Shown: in pieces, positions 27,037-35,998 of the stretch
Position numbering within the stretch: position 1 is the first letter of the stretch
Layout: each line of letters opens with the position of its first letter
Source of the DNA: JAGNXB01 sp964471595
GTDB lineage: Bacteria; Bacteroidota; Bacteroidia; Chitinophagales; Saprospiraceae
Assembly (NCBI GenBank): GCA_964471595.1
Contig: CAYYGN010000008.1
Coordinates: 28,764-92,763, forward strand
Reading direction: 5' to 3'
DNA: 64,000 bases
Translations under genes and position numbers: made by a program
Notes under the pieces: generated by a model
Told to the model about the DNA's origin: nothing
Seen by the model: the letters and a program-made list of their open reading frames with translations, nothing else
Databases searched by the model: none

Positions 27037-28221
27037 CTATGACGGTTCGCCGGTAAGGAAGGTCAGGGCAAAGGCCGCGACAGAAGCGATGAGGCCCCAC
27101 ATGAAGACGAGGTAGCACCAGCGGAGAAGGGCGTATTTGCGGGCGAGTACCTTGCCGAGGAAATAGAGGTCACGGGTCATGGTATTGTAAATGAACCGCT
27201 TGTCGCCGATGAGTTCGTTCATTCCCCACTGATAATCTTCGAGGGGCATATTGAAAAAGTTGCCGAAGAAGATGAGGTTGGCCTCCCGTTTGCGGACGGC
27301 ATCGCGGGTGACGGTTCCTGTGGTCACCTTGGGCATGGTGGAAAGGGTGGCAAAGACGATCGCGCCGAGGCAGACGATCAGCAACAGGATGGTGGGAAGG
27401 ATGAGGGCGGGGTGTTCGCCAAATCGGGGGACCAGGGTGCTGACGGTGATGCTGATGATGATCGCGTTGATGCTCAGCATGATGTTGGCCTTGTTGTCGG
27501 CGATGGAGCTGAGGTTGATGTGGGTGCGGTAAGCGGACCGGAACATGGTTTCTACACCGCGCCCCAGTTTCTGTCCATCCAGCAGGGTTTCTTCCTCTTC
27601 AGCCTGTAGGTTGCCGGGCTGGTGGAGGGCCAGCATGGTTTGCAGTTTTTTGAGGTGTTTGCGCTTTTGGCGGCCGTAGAGGGCCTGGGCTTCAGGCGTA
27701 TGGTAGGCGTGGTTTTCCATGAAATCCACCTCGAAGCGGAGCCATTCCTCGTCATTCATGGTTTTGCCATGGACTTCGCGCAATTCCTGGCGCAATTTGC
27801 CGATGAAATTCCAGTATCCCGGTGTGCCCAGGTGGCTGAGGTCGGCGTCGGCCATGAGGGCTTCCAGACGGTCGGCAGGTCGCTGGGGCATGCGGGTCGC
27901 CAGGATGCAATTTTCGATGCGGGTCAGCATGTCCTCGCCGATCCCGAGGGGTTCCATTACACTGCGGGCGAGCGCGGCGCTGCGTTCTTCGTGCCCGGCG
28001 GCGCCATTGGCATACCCGAGGTCATGAAACCAGGCGGCGATCTCGAGGATGGCGCTTTCGCGGGCGTCCAGGCCGGCGGCGCCGGCCAGTTGACCGGCCG
28101 CTTCGGCCACCTGCTCGACGTGTTCCAGATGGTGGAAATAGTGGTGCTCCGGCATCCGCTGCCGGATGTCCTGCCGGGCAAATTCCCGGGCCCGGGCAAT
28201 CCAGGAATCCAAAGGGTTCAT
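27037..28221 (-). CDS. HD-domain protein fused to Pycsar-effector-type TM domain (DUF5706-like)
   Basis: A 394-residue two-domain protein. Residues about 20-150 are an HD phosphohydrolase domain: HYFHHLEHV, the doublet in AAWFHDLGYA and the distal aspartate in MADADLSHLG are all kept, so a metal-dependent phosphodiesterase activity is plausible. Residues about 230-390 hold a conserved SSIADNKANIMLSINAIIISI helix, a second TM pair and a last TM (YLVFMWGLIASVAAFALTFL), the layout of the Pycsar effector TM family (PycTM). In Pycsar defence a pyrimidine cyclase makes cCMP or cUMP that makes the effector damage the membrane. No cyclase is adjacent, so the role here is open: housekeeping signalling or an orphan effector. 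Confidence 0.8.
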   Translation of the reverse strand: MNPLDSWIARAREFARQDIRQRMPEHHYFHHLEHVEQVAEAAGQLAGAAGLDARESAILEIAAWFHDLGYANGAAGHEERSAALARSVMEPLGIGEDMLTRIENCILATRMPQRPADRLEALMADADLSHLGTPGYWNFIGKLRQELREVHGKTMNDEEWLRFEVDFMENHAYHTPEAQALYGRQKRKHLKKLQTMLALHQPGNLQAEEEETLLDGQKLGRGVETMFRSAYRTHINLSSIADNKANIMLSINAIIISITVSTLVPRFGEHPALILPTILLLIVCLGAIVFATLSTMPKVTTGTVTRDAVRKREANLIFFGNFFNMPLEDYQWGMNELIGDKRFIYNTMTRDLYFLGKVLARKYALLRWCYLVFMWGLIASVAAFALTFLTGEPS

Positions 28222-28278
28222 ACAGGCAGGAAAGTTAGCCCGCTTTTGCCAAACCGGCCCACCCTCAGGCAGGAAAGC

Positions 28279-28306
28279 AAAAGGGCCTTCCGGAGAAGGC
28301 CCTTTT
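28279..28306 (-). terminator. Rho-independent terminator after the HU gene
   Basis: Perfect 12-bp stem AAAAGGGCCTTC/GAAGGCCCTTTT with a CGGA loop, 20 bases past the HU stop codon on the minus strand. It separates HU from the HD-domain gene downstream. Confidence 0.9.
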
Positions 28307-28326
28307 GTCGGGATGCCGTAAATGGA

Positions 28327-28599
28327 TCAGTTTACGGTGTCGGCAAGTTCCTTGCCGGGCTTGAACCGTACCACATTCTTGGCGGCGATCTTAATGGTTT
28401 TACCGGTCTGAGGGTTGCGACCGGAACGGGCTTCCCGCTTGCTGATGGAGAAGGTGCCGAAACCAACGAGGGTCACTTTGTCACCGGCTTTCAGCGTACC
28501 CGTGATACCGTCGATCACAGCATTAAGGGCATCAGCAGCCTGGGCCTTCGTTACGTTGGCATCTGCTGCGATCTTGTTGATCAGATCTCCTTTGTTCAT
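28327..28599 (-). CDS. HU-family DNA-binding protein
   Basis: A 90-residue HU/IHF protein: MNKGDLINKIAADANVTKAQ helix pair, VTLVGFGTFSISKREAR beta-arm entry, GRNPQTGKTIKI DNA-intercalating arm with the conserved proline, and AAKNVVRFKPGKELADTV tail. It is a nucleoid architectural protein that bends DNA as a homodimer. The start is set at MNKGD (28599), with TATTTTTG at 28634-28641 as promoter and a strong terminator after the stop: a single-gene unit. Confidence 0.97.
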   Translation of the reverse strand: MNKGDLINKIAADANVTKAQAADALNAVIDGITGTLKAGDKVTLVGFGTFSISKREARSGRNPQTGKTIKIAAKNVVRFKPGKELADTVN

Positions 28600-28633
28600 T
28601 TGATGGATTTTAGTAATGTGAATGAAGACCCGG

Positions 28634-28641
28634 CAAAAATA
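28634..28641 (-). promoter_or_regulatory. Bacteroidota -7 element of the HU gene
   Basis: The minus strand reads TATTTTTG (TAnnTTTG), 34 bases upstream of the HU ATG. Confidence 0.55.
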
Positions 28642-28735
28642 ACCCACCCGATGATAAATGGGCGGAATTCCGGCATTTTTCGTTCCGAAAACAGGCAATT
28701 TCCTGTATTTTTACCCGTTTTTATCCCCATACGCC

Positions 28736-28954
28736 ATGGATTCAGCCTTCATTCGACGTTTTTCGACCCGGTCCTACCTCCTGCTCCTGTTGTTTTCGGG
28801 GGGCATCCTGCTTGGCGGCAGCATGGCGTCTTGCAGCAGTCAGAAGAAAGGCTGCCCCGTCAACGAGGACGCCACCAAAGGGACGACGGGAAAGAATGGT
28901 GAGCTCTCAACCAAACGCGGCAAATCCAACCTTTTTCCCAAAAAGATGCGTTAA
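28736..28954 (+). CDS. Small lipoprotein of unknown function
   Basis: A 72-residue protein. A hydrophobic signal segment (SYLLLLLFSGGILLGGSM) ends in a lipobox-like M-A-S-C, and the mature part begins CSSQKKGCPVNEDA, a short basic, cysteine-containing tail. It should be a small lipid-anchored protein of the envelope. A TATTTTTA box lies 23 bases upstream. Its stop codon overlaps that of the convergent DppC-like gene: the palindrome TTAA serves both strands. I do not recognise a characterised family. Confidence 0.65.
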   Translation: MDSAFIRRFSTRSYLLLLLFSGGILLGGSMASCSSQKKGCPVNEDATKGTTGKNGELSTKRGKSNLFPKKMR

Positions 28955-30216
28955 GGCGCCGGCTCGTTCAGGGGCAGATAGGGTTTTCGGGTGTCCAGCC
29001 GGTCCTGCAGGGCCTCCCCGAGCAGATTGAAGGCTGTGACGGTCAGAAAAATCCCTATCCCCGGAAAAACGGCCAGCCACCAGGCTGAAAATTGCCTGCG
29101 CGCGGCCTGGAGCAAACTGCCCCAGGTGACCTGGTCGGGCGGCACCCCTAATCCCAGGAAGGAGAGAAAAGCTTCCAGCAGGACGCCGGCAGATATACTG
29201 AAGGCCATCAGGACCAGCAAAGGAGGCAATGCGTTGGGCAGGGCATGTCGCCACAGGAGACGATATTCGGGAATGCCGGACAGCCGCGCTGATTCGATAT
29301 AAGGCAATTCACGTATCCGGAGGAGTTCGGCCCTGAGAAATCGCGCCATGCCCGGCCAACGGATCAGGCCGGTGATCAGCACGACATTCCATACCGAAGG
29401 AGAGGCAAAAAGCGGGATCATGGCGAGCAGCAGCAACAACCCCGGCATGGCCTGAATCGCTTCGATCACCCGCATGCCCAACAGGTCGACCGGCACGGTC
29501 AGTGGCCTTGTCCGCCATTTGCGGTCCATCCAGCCACCTGCCCTGGACAGTAGCAGGATCCACAATCCTCCTGCGATCAGAGCGACCGCCAGACGTCCGG
29601 CGCCCTCCAGTCCCGACAACAAGGGCGTCCTGAAAAGGTAGAACCAGGCCAAAGGCAGGGCGAGCAGCACCCCGCCAATCCGGAAGGGTCCCGCTTTCAG
29701 CCGTTCGTCTCCGTAAAATCCTGTCCATCCCCCCGGCCAGAGAGCGAGAAAAAAGGCAATGGCGGTGCCCAACAGACCTACCAGGAGCGCCGTTCGGGTG
29801 CCGTGGATCATTCCGGCGAGCACATCGCGGCCCAGCGCATCGGTGCCCAGCCAATGCCGGTATCGCACAGAGGCCACATCCTGGGCATCCCACGGACCCG
29901 CAAACCGGGCATTGCGCAGATCGAGATAACCCGGGCCATACGGAACGGGGGTGCGCACTACCCGATCGAAGGACAGCGCGTGCCAGTCTCCGCGATGGAA
30001 GGCATCTGGCCAGTCTGTCCATCCCATCCGGGCAGCTTGTCCCGAGAATACAGGAAAATAGGTGCGGCCCTCATACACGCAATACAGGGGTTTGTCATTG
30101 GCCAGGAAATCGGCCAACAAGGCCAGGCCTGCGAGAAACAGGACGGTTCTGGCCGCCCAGCGGTATCGCCTTGACCGGAGCCGTGACATGCGGAGGGATG
30201 ACAAGAACCCCATCAT
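28951..30216 (-). CDS. DppC-type ABC transporter permease
   Basis: A 421-residue permease of the dipeptide/oligopeptide/nickel type. The motif HWLGTDALGRDVLAGMIHGTRTALLVGLLG opens the conserved core, and ARLSGIPEYRLLWRHALPNALPPLLVL is the EAA loop that docks on the ATPase; SFLGLGVPPDQVTWGSLL follows. It is longer than E. coli DppC because about 80 residues (YEGRTYFPVFSG and on) are inserted after TM1, probably periplasmic. No permease B, ATPase or binding protein lies nearby. The start could be 30216 or 30189; a TACCTTTG element at 30222-30229 is so close that the later ATG may be the real one. Confidence 0.88.
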   Translation of the reverse strand: MMGFLSSLRMSRLRSRRYRWAARTVLFLAGLALLADFLANDKPLYCVYEGRTYFPVFSGQAARMGWTDWPDAFHRGDWHALSFDRVVRTPVPYGPGYLDLRNARFAGPWDAQDVASVRYRHWLGTDALGRDVLAGMIHGTRTALLVGLLGTAIAFFLALWPGGWTGFYGDERLKAGPFRIGGVLLALPLAWFYLFRTPLLSGLEGAGRLAVALIAGGLWILLLSRAGGWMDRKWRTRPLTVPVDLLGMRVIEAIQAMPGLLLLLAMIPLFASPSVWNVVLITGLIRWPGMARFLRAELLRIRELPYIESARLSGIPEYRLLWRHALPNALPPLLVLMAFSISAGVLLEAFLSFLGLGVPPDQVTWGSLLQAARRQFSAWWLAVFPGIGIFLTVTAFNLLGEALQDRLDTRKPYLPLNEPAP

Positions 30217-30221
30217 GTCAT

Positions 30222-30229
30222 CAAAGGTA
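30222..30229 (-). promoter_or_regulatory. Bacteroidota -7 element (TACCTTTG)
   Basis: The minus strand reads TACCTTTG just upstream of the DppC-like gene. Transcription would begin around 30215, leaving a very short leader to the ATG at 30216 or about 26 bases to the ATG at 30189. Confidence 0.45.
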
Positions 30230-30284
30230 GGTAAGGAAGGAGGTACAGCGGCGGAATGCACCCGTGTGCCTAATTTAGCCGGCG

Positions 30285-31088
30285 ATGTTTACGGCCGGAC
30301 AATTCAGATCCTGGGAACACCCATCCGCCATGTCCCCTACTTTGCCTCCGGGCATGGATGCCTGGTGGCTCGACCGTTGGCCGGAAGGCCTGACGCCCTG
30401 GCAAGCCTGGCCGGATACTGCGGGCAGGACAGACCTGGCGTGGCTGGTCCCGTTATGGCGGCTGGCACCGGAGGAGGTCCGCGGTGAGTGGATCATTGCC
30501 GCACTTTCATCGCGGGTGCCCGCACCCTGTCGTTTGTCCGTCGATCGGGCGGATGCCGACCCTTCCCGCCTGTTGTTGCTGCGGGAGAAGGCCCGGGTAG
30601 CGGGTGGGGATCTTGCCCGACAATACCTGGCCGATGTCCGTCCCGACCTGGATTTGGTCGGGGAAGCCCCTTCCCGGCTTTGCCTGTGGCCCGACGGCCC
30701 CCCGGAAGGGGCCCTGATCCGGGAACTGCACGTCCGCGAATTTCCGCCCCCGGCCGGTTCGGGGGTCTGGGCCTGGGTATGCCGGAGGGACGCCGAAGAC
30801 CTGCGCAGGCTTCTCGCGCCGGTTCACCGGCCCGAAACGGCCCGCATCACGAATGTGGAACGGGAACTGCAGTCCCGTTTCCGCATGGCGGGATGCCCTT
30901 CGGTCGGACTGCATGTCGAAGAAGATGCTGAAGGGTTCATGCACCTCTGGATGGCCTGGTCGCCGGACCCGTCCTCCCCCCTTCGGCGCGCTGCGGTTTC
31001 CACCACTTCCCCTTTGGGCCTGGCTGACCTCGCATGGGCCAAAACGGGCCTGACTTTTGTATCCCCTCTAACCCAAAACCCAACCTGA
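30285..31088 (+). CDS. Hypothetical protein, Trp/Arg/Pro-rich
   Basis: A 267-residue soluble protein without signal peptide or membrane segment. It is rich in Trp, Arg, Pro and Leu and has no motif I recognise. It is kept because it fills the space between divergent DppC and the glycosyltransferase, ends only 5 bases before the glycosyltransferase ATG (implying co-transcription) and has no competing gene on the other strand. It could be a lineage-specific partner of the glycosyltransferase, but that rests on position alone. Confidence 0.6.
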   Translation: MFTAGQFRSWEHPSAMSPTLPPGMDAWWLDRWPEGLTPWQAWPDTAGRTDLAWLVPLWRLAPEEVRGEWIIAALSSRVPAPCRLSVDRADADPSRLLLLREKARVAGGDLARQYLADVRPDLDLVGEAPSRLCLWPDGPPEGALIRELHVREFPPPAGSGVWAWVCRRDAEDLRRLLAPVHRPETARITNVERELQSRFRMAGCPSVGLHVEEDAEGFMHLWMAWSPDPSSPLRRAAVSTTSPLGLADLAWAKTGLTFVSPLTQNPT

Positions 31089-31093
31089 TTCCC

Positions 31094-32956
31094 ATGGCCC
31101 AAACGGTACGCAAAAACAAGGGAAAACGCCCGGCATCCCCACCATCCACCGAAGGCCGGTGGTATCCGTGGATCGCGCTGGCTTTGACGGCCATCGTGTT
31201 TGCCAATTCCCTGAGCAACGGATTCGTCAATTGGGATGACGACGTCAATGTCCTCGAAAACCCCAATCTGGAAGTCTTCAATTGGACCAGCATCAAGGGG
31301 ATTTTTACCAGCGATGTGATCGGCAACTACAACCCGCTGACCATCCTCACCTTCGCCTTCGAAAAGGCCATGTTCGGTCTGGACCCCACCATTTACCACG
31401 TCAACAACCTGCTGCTCCACCTGGTTTGTGTCTGGCTGGTTTACCGGATATTCCTCGCTCTGGGCCTCCCTGCCCTGGCGGCGTTTTTCGGGGCGCTGGT
31501 ATTCGGTATCCACCCCATGCGGGTGGAATCGGTGGCCTGGGTCACCGAGCGGAAAGACGTCCTCTTCGGCGCCTTTTTCCTGGGGGCATTGTTGTTGTAT
31601 ATCCGGTACCTGGAAGGTGGTCGGAAATCCGGCCGGTTGGTCATCTGGATCCTCCTGTTGTTTCTCCTGAGCCTGTTGTCCAAAATCCAGGCCGTCACCC
31701 TTCCCCTGTCCATGCTGTGCGTGGACTATCTGCGACGCAGACCTCTGAAGCTGGGGCTGGTGATCGAAAAATGGCCATATTTCCTGATGTCCCTGGCTGT
31801 CGGCCTCCTGGGGATTTACATGCTGCGCGAAAACGAAAGTCTGGATGACACGACCAAATACACGTTTGTCGAGCGAATCATGGTGGGATTCACCAGTTAT
31901 GTCGTGTATCTGGTCAAGTTTGTCGTCCCCTACAAAATGTCTCCCCTGTACCCCTACGAAGCGAAGATGCCTGTCATCTTTTATGCTTCTCCGGCGGGAA
32001 TCGCGGCGGTGGCTGCGGTGGTGTGGACCTGGTGGAAGAAAGACCTGCGCCCGTATGTATTCGGTATGGCCTTTTTCACCTTCAATGTCATGTTCCTGCT
32101 GCAGATCCTGGCGGCGGGGCAGGGATTCCTGGCCGATCGGTTTACCTATATCCCGTACCTCGGGTTGATCTTCATGCTGGCCTGGTGGCTCAACGGATGG
32201 GTGCAGCGACCCAGGTATGCGTCCATGGTCCGATTGCTGGCGGTGGCCTGGCTGTGCGCGATGGCTTTCCTTACCGTCCGGCAAAACCGGATCTGGGAGA
32301 GCGGGGGCACATTGTGGACACACGTCCTCAAGTACTATGAAAACGTCCATACGCCGTGGAACAACCGTGCGCGATTTTACCGGGAGTCGGGTCAGACCGA
32401 TCTGGCATTGGCCGACTACAACGAATCGATCCGCCTCAAACCGCTGGCGTCAACCTACAACAGCAGGGGCAAGTTGTTTTTCGATCAGGGCAAGATCAAG
32501 GAGGCGCTCAACGACTACTCGGAAGGCATCAAACTGGATCCCGATCTGGGTGAGATTTACATCAACCGCGCGGCTGCTTACGGCATGCTGGGCGATCTGG
32601 ACCGCGCTTTGGCGGATGTCAGCAAAGGGCTTGAACTGGATCCGGACAATGCGAACGGGTTTCTCAATCGCTCGTTGATTTACGTCAACCGGGGCGAGTA
32701 TGCCAAGGCGGAAGCCGACCATACTTCATACCTCGCGCTCAAGCCTTTCCATGCGGACATTTATTACGAGCGGGGATTGGTGCGCAATGCGCTGCGCAAG
32801 CCGCAGGAAGCCTATGACGATCTCAGCCAGGCGATCCGGCTCAATCCCGGCCAGGCTTTGTATTACAACGAGCGCGCCAAATCCCTGGAGGCACTGGGTC
32901 GCGGTGCCGAAGCCCAACAGGACCGACAGCAGGCCCAGGCTTTGGGCAAGAAATAG
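31094..32956 (+). CDS. TMTC-like membrane glycosyltransferase with TPR repeats
   Basis: A 620-residue protein in two halves. Residues 20-400 hold about ten TM helices of a GT-C fold; the first external loop has the acidic motif NWDDDVNVLENPNL (about residues 47-60) where GT-C enzymes bind the lipid-linked sugar, and HPMRVESVAWVTERKD is a second conserved loop. Residues about 430-620 are TPRs (ALADYNESIRLKP, ALNDYSEGIKLDPD, ALADVSKGLELDPD, AYDDLSQAIRLNPG). The layout matches TMTC-family O-mannosyltransferases; the bacterial target is unknown. The start at 31094 follows the orphan's stop by 5 bases. Confidence 0.88.
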   Translation: MAQTVRKNKGKRPASPPSTEGRWYPWIALALTAIVFANSLSNGFVNWDDDVNVLENPNLEVFNWTSIKGIFTSDVIGNYNPLTILTFAFEKAMFGLDPTIYHVNNLLLHLVCVWLVYRIFLALGLPALAAFFGALVFGIHPMRVESVAWVTERKDVLFGAFFLGALLLYIRYLEGGRKSGRLVIWILLLFLLSLLSKIQAVTLPLSMLCVDYLRRRPLKLGLVIEKWPYFLMSLAVGLLGIYMLRENESLDDTTKYTFVERIMVGFTSYVVYLVKFVVPYKMSPLYPYEAKMPVIFYASPAGIAAVAAVVWTWWKKDLRPYVFGMAFFTFNVMFLLQILAAGQGFLADRFTYIPYLGLIFMLAWWLNGWVQRPRYASMVRLLAVAWLCAMAFLTVRQNRIWESGGTLWTHVLKYYENVHTPWNNRARFYRESGQTDLALADYNESIRLKPLASTYNSRGKLFFDQGKIKEALNDYSEGIKLDPDLGEIYINRAAAYGMLGDLDRALADVSKGLELDPDNANGFLNRSLIYVNRGEYAKAEADHTSYLALKPFHADIYYERGLVRNALRKPQEAYDDLSQAIRLNPGQALYYNERAKSLEALGRGAEAQQDRQQAQALGKK

Positions 32957-32980
32957 GCAATGAGGCCTCGGGCCCGGTTT

Positions 32981-34750
32981 TCAAAAGGGAAAAAACCAGG
33001 GCAGCAACCAGGTGGCCATCGCCCAGAAAAGGAGGTTGAGAGGGGTGCCGATGCGAAGGAAATCCCTGAAGGTGTATTGCCCGGGCACCAGGATCATGGT
33101 ATTGGTCTGGTAGCCAATAGGGGTCATGAAGCTGAGGGAGGCGCCAAACGTGACCGCCATGACGAAGGGTCTGGCACTGACGCCCATGGATTCGGCGCTG
33201 ACGAGAGCGATGGGTACCAGCAGGGCGGCGGTGGCGTTGTTGGACAGGAAATTGGTGAGGAAGAAGGTGAGGACAAAGAAAAAGGAAAGCACGACACGCG
33301 GACCCCAACTGCCCAGCATTTCCGTTACCGAGTCGGCCAACAGGGCTGCGGCGCCTGTTTTCTGAAGAGCGGTCCCCATGGACAGGATACCGGCCAGCAT
33401 AAAAAGGACCTTCCAGTCAATGGCCTGATAAGCTTCGTCGGGTTTGATCATGCCGGCAGCGACCAAAAGGACAACGCCGGCAGCTGCGCCAACGACGATG
33501 GGCAGCCATCCCAAAGCTGCCGAAGTCATGACGGCGACAAGGACCAGAAGGGTAAAGGCGGCATGACGGAGGTTGAGCTTGGGGCTGGAGGCCTGGGAGA
33601 GCATGAGCAGGGCTCGGGATTCTTTGATTTGCGGCAGGATACGGGCTTCTGCCCTGACCAAAAGGACATCGCCTTCCCGGAGGATGGTGCGACCTATTCT
33701 TTCGTGAATGACGGTTTTCCGGCTGCGGATGGCGAGGACGGAGGCGCCGCGGAATATTTCCTTGAACCGGATTTCGGCGAGGGAGCGTCCGATAAAGGGG
33801 GAGCCCGGAGTGACCAGCATCTCATAGAGTTTGGCGCCGGTTTCTTCGTATTCGCCAAGGTCCCCACGGACGGTAATGCCTTGCCGGCCGGCCAGTTTTT
33901 CCAACTTGCGTACGTCGCAACGCACTTTTAGCGTGTCTCCGGCCCTGAGTTCGGTATAAGGCATGGGGAATGCGAGAGCGCCGTCCTGCCGGATGAGTTG
34001 CAGGATTTCGACATCCAGATCCCGCACCAGCGGCGATTCGTCGATCGTGGTCCCTACGGATTTGGCTTCGGGGTGTAGCCGGATTTCGGCCAAATACCGG
34101 GCCATGCCGAAATCTTCCTGGACCGTTTCCTTTAGCTTCCGGTCGGGCAGCAGCCATCGGCCGGCCAGGAACATGTATGCGATACCTGCCGCGAGAAAAG
34201 ACAGCCCTGCCGGTGTCATTTCGAACATGCCCAACGGGACAAGTCCCTGGTCGGAGAGGATGCCGCTGACCAGGAGGTTAGTGCTGGTGCCGATAAGGGT
34301 GCATACCCCGCCCAGCAATGCACTGAAACTCAGTGGGATCAGGAGACGGGAAGGGCTGATGCCCGAATCGCGGCTGACCTGGATCAGGACGGGCATGAGC
34401 AGGGCGACGACGGCCGTATCGTTGATGAAGGCGCTCATTATGCCGGCCAGGCCCATCACGGCGAGTAGAAGATGCGAGTAACTGCGCCGGCCGGTGACCA
34501 CCAGGAATTGACCAAGCCGGTTGAGGATTCCGGATTTGAAGACGGCGGCGCTGAAGACAAACATGGCGCCGACCGTGAGGGTTGCGGGGTTGGAAAAGCC
34601 CGCGAACCCTTCGGCAGGACTGAGAATGCCGGTCAGCATGAAGGCTGTCATCACCAGGATGGCCACCGTATCTACGGATAACCGCTCCCAGATGAAGAGC
34701 ACCAGCGCGAGGCCGATAATGGCCAGTGTCGTCAGGATGTCGGGAGTCAT
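32981..34750 (-). CDS. SLC13/DASS-type permease with two RCK_C domains
   Basis: A 589-residue transporter. TM helices flank two cytoplasmic RCK_C (TrkA_C) domains in the middle (about residues 215-290, with LQLIRQDGALAFPMPYTELRAGDTL, and about 300-375, with GRSLAEIRFKEIFRGASVLAIRS). The second TM half has the family signature NFLSNNATAALLVPIAL. Such proteins move dicarboxylates, sulfate or other anions with sodium and are gated through RCK domains. It converges on the glycosyltransferase gene with a 24-base gap. Confidence 0.9.
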   Translation of the reverse strand: MTPDILTTLAIIGLALVLFIWERLSVDTVAILVMTAFMLTGILSPAEGFAGFSNPATLTVGAMFVFSAAVFKSGILNRLGQFLVVTGRRSYSHLLLAVMGLAGIMSAFINDTAVVALLMPVLIQVSRDSGISPSRLLIPLSFSALLGGVCTLIGTSTNLLVSGILSDQGLVPLGMFEMTPAGLSFLAAGIAYMFLAGRWLLPDRKLKETVQEDFGMARYLAEIRLHPEAKSVGTTIDESPLVRDLDVEILQLIRQDGALAFPMPYTELRAGDTLKVRCDVRKLEKLAGRQGITVRGDLGEYEETGAKLYEMLVTPGSPFIGRSLAEIRFKEIFRGASVLAIRSRKTVIHERIGRTILREGDVLLVRAEARILPQIKESRALLMLSQASSPKLNLRHAAFTLLVLVAVMTSAALGWLPIVVGAAAGVVLLVAAGMIKPDEAYQAIDWKVLFMLAGILSMGTALQKTGAAALLADSVTEMLGSWGPRVVLSFFFVLTFFLTNFLSNNATAALLVPIALVSAESMGVSARPFVMAVTFGASLSFMTPIGYQTNTMILVPGQYTFRDFLRIGTPLNLLFWAMATWLLPWFFPF

Positions 34751-34945
34751 TCAGTCCGTGATTCGCAGGGATAAATGTAATGAAACCCGGCCAGGGCTGC
34801 AGGCAGGGGGTTGACAGGAAGACACTGTCAGGGAGGAGGGGGTTTGACCCACAGTTCATCTCCGGCAAAAGACAACTCATCTGCCTGTGGTACGATTCAT
34901 CCATTTTACGGTGAGGGCATCCGCCCCCCGGGTTAATTTTGTACA

Positions 34946-35998
34946 ATGGCGGTGAAGAGATACAGCAAGAAGGAACCGTTGGTCTTCATATGGATCATCA
35001 TTCCTTATATCATCTTCATGAATGTGTTGATCTTTGGCACATGTAGTGTCAGGGATTGGGCGGATTTTTCCTTGGGATTCGGGGTCAGCGCGGTATATTT
35101 CTTTGCCATCTATGCCGTTTTCGGATCCGTAGCGGTTTTGGTGCAACGCCGATTTCCCAGGGCAAGTGATCTGTTTTTGCGGATTCGCATCATGCTGCCG
35201 GTCTTTTACGCCATGAACATTGGAGCTGTTTATGGCGCATTTTACATGTACGACCACTGGAATCCGCTTTCATGTCCGGTACAAATGGATCATTTGTGGT
35301 GGACCATTCTGTACGGGTGCATCATGTCAACGGTCATCACTTTCATCAACGAAGGGCTTGCCAACTGGGAACAATGGAAGGAGTCCCTGTCGGAGGGTGA
35401 AAAATTGAAAAATGCCTATCGACGCAGCAAATTGCTTGGTCTGAAAGGGCAGATCAATCCTCATTTTTTGTTCAATTGTTTCAACACCCTGTCCGGGCTT
35501 ATTCATGAGGACGAAGAAGCCGCCGAACAATTTCTGGATGACATGACCCATGTGCACCGGTATCTGTTGCAAAGCGACGAAGAATTTCTGGTACCGCTCA
35601 GGGATGAGCTCCGGTTTGCCAAGGCATATCTCAATCTGACCAAGACACGATTCGGGAAGGCCATTCAAAGTGCTGTTGCCATTCAGGAGGACCATCTGGC
35701 CAAACTCATCCCACCGCTCAGCTTGCATGTGATTCTTGAAAACATCATTTACACGAATGCATTGGACAGGGAAAATCCCCTCCACATTTCGATCAAATCG
35801 GACGATAAGGCACGCCTGTCTATTGTACACAGTATTCATGAGAAGACAATTGTCCGTCATCTGGATGTGGATGAAGGATTGGACAATCTGGTCATGAAGT
35901 ACCGTTTGCTGCACGCCGAGGGTATCCAGCTCAGGGAAACCGATGGGAACCGGGAAATGGTTTTGCCACTCTTCAATTCCCAGATTCAAGGACAATGA
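34946..35998 (+). CDS. LytS-type histidine kinase with degenerate ATP-binding site
   Basis: A 350-residue membrane sensor. Four TM helices lie within residues 12-140, then a short coiled coil and the His_kinase motif GQINPHFLFNCFNTLSGLIHED with the phospho-acceptor histidine kept. The ATPase part is eroded: the N box reads LENIIYTNALDREN (canonical VENAxKHN), and the G-rich lid is reduced to EGLDNLVMKYRLL without the G-x-G. It is therefore probably a poor or inactive kinase that may act as a partner of the next gene. Its stop and the next start overlap (ATGA), so the two are translationally coupled. A TAATTTTG box lies just ahead of the ATG. Confidence 0.88.
   Translation: MAVKRYSKKEPLVFIWIIIPYIIFMNVLIFGTCSVRDWADFSLGFGVSAVYFFAIYAVFGSVAVLVQRRFPRASDLFLRIRIMLPVFYAMNIGAVYGAFYMYDHWNPLSCPVQMDHLWWTILYGCIMSTVITFINEGLANWEQWKESLSEGEKLKNAYRRSKLLGLKGQINPHFLFNCFNTLSGLIHEDEEAAEQFLDDMTHVHRYLLQSDEEFLVPLRDELRFAKAYLNLTKTRFGKAIQSAVAIQEDHLAKLIPPLSLHVILENIIYTNALDRENPLHISIKSDDKARLSIVHSIHEKTIVRHLDVDEGLDNLVMKYRLLHAEGIQLRETDGNREMVLPLFNSQIQGQ

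Noticed and set aside
30824..32350. A 508-codon minus-strand open frame
   Set aside because: Antisense to the TMTC-like glycosyltransferase and the orphan before it; the peptide is Gln/Asp/His-rich and low in complexity, as expected for a mirror frame.
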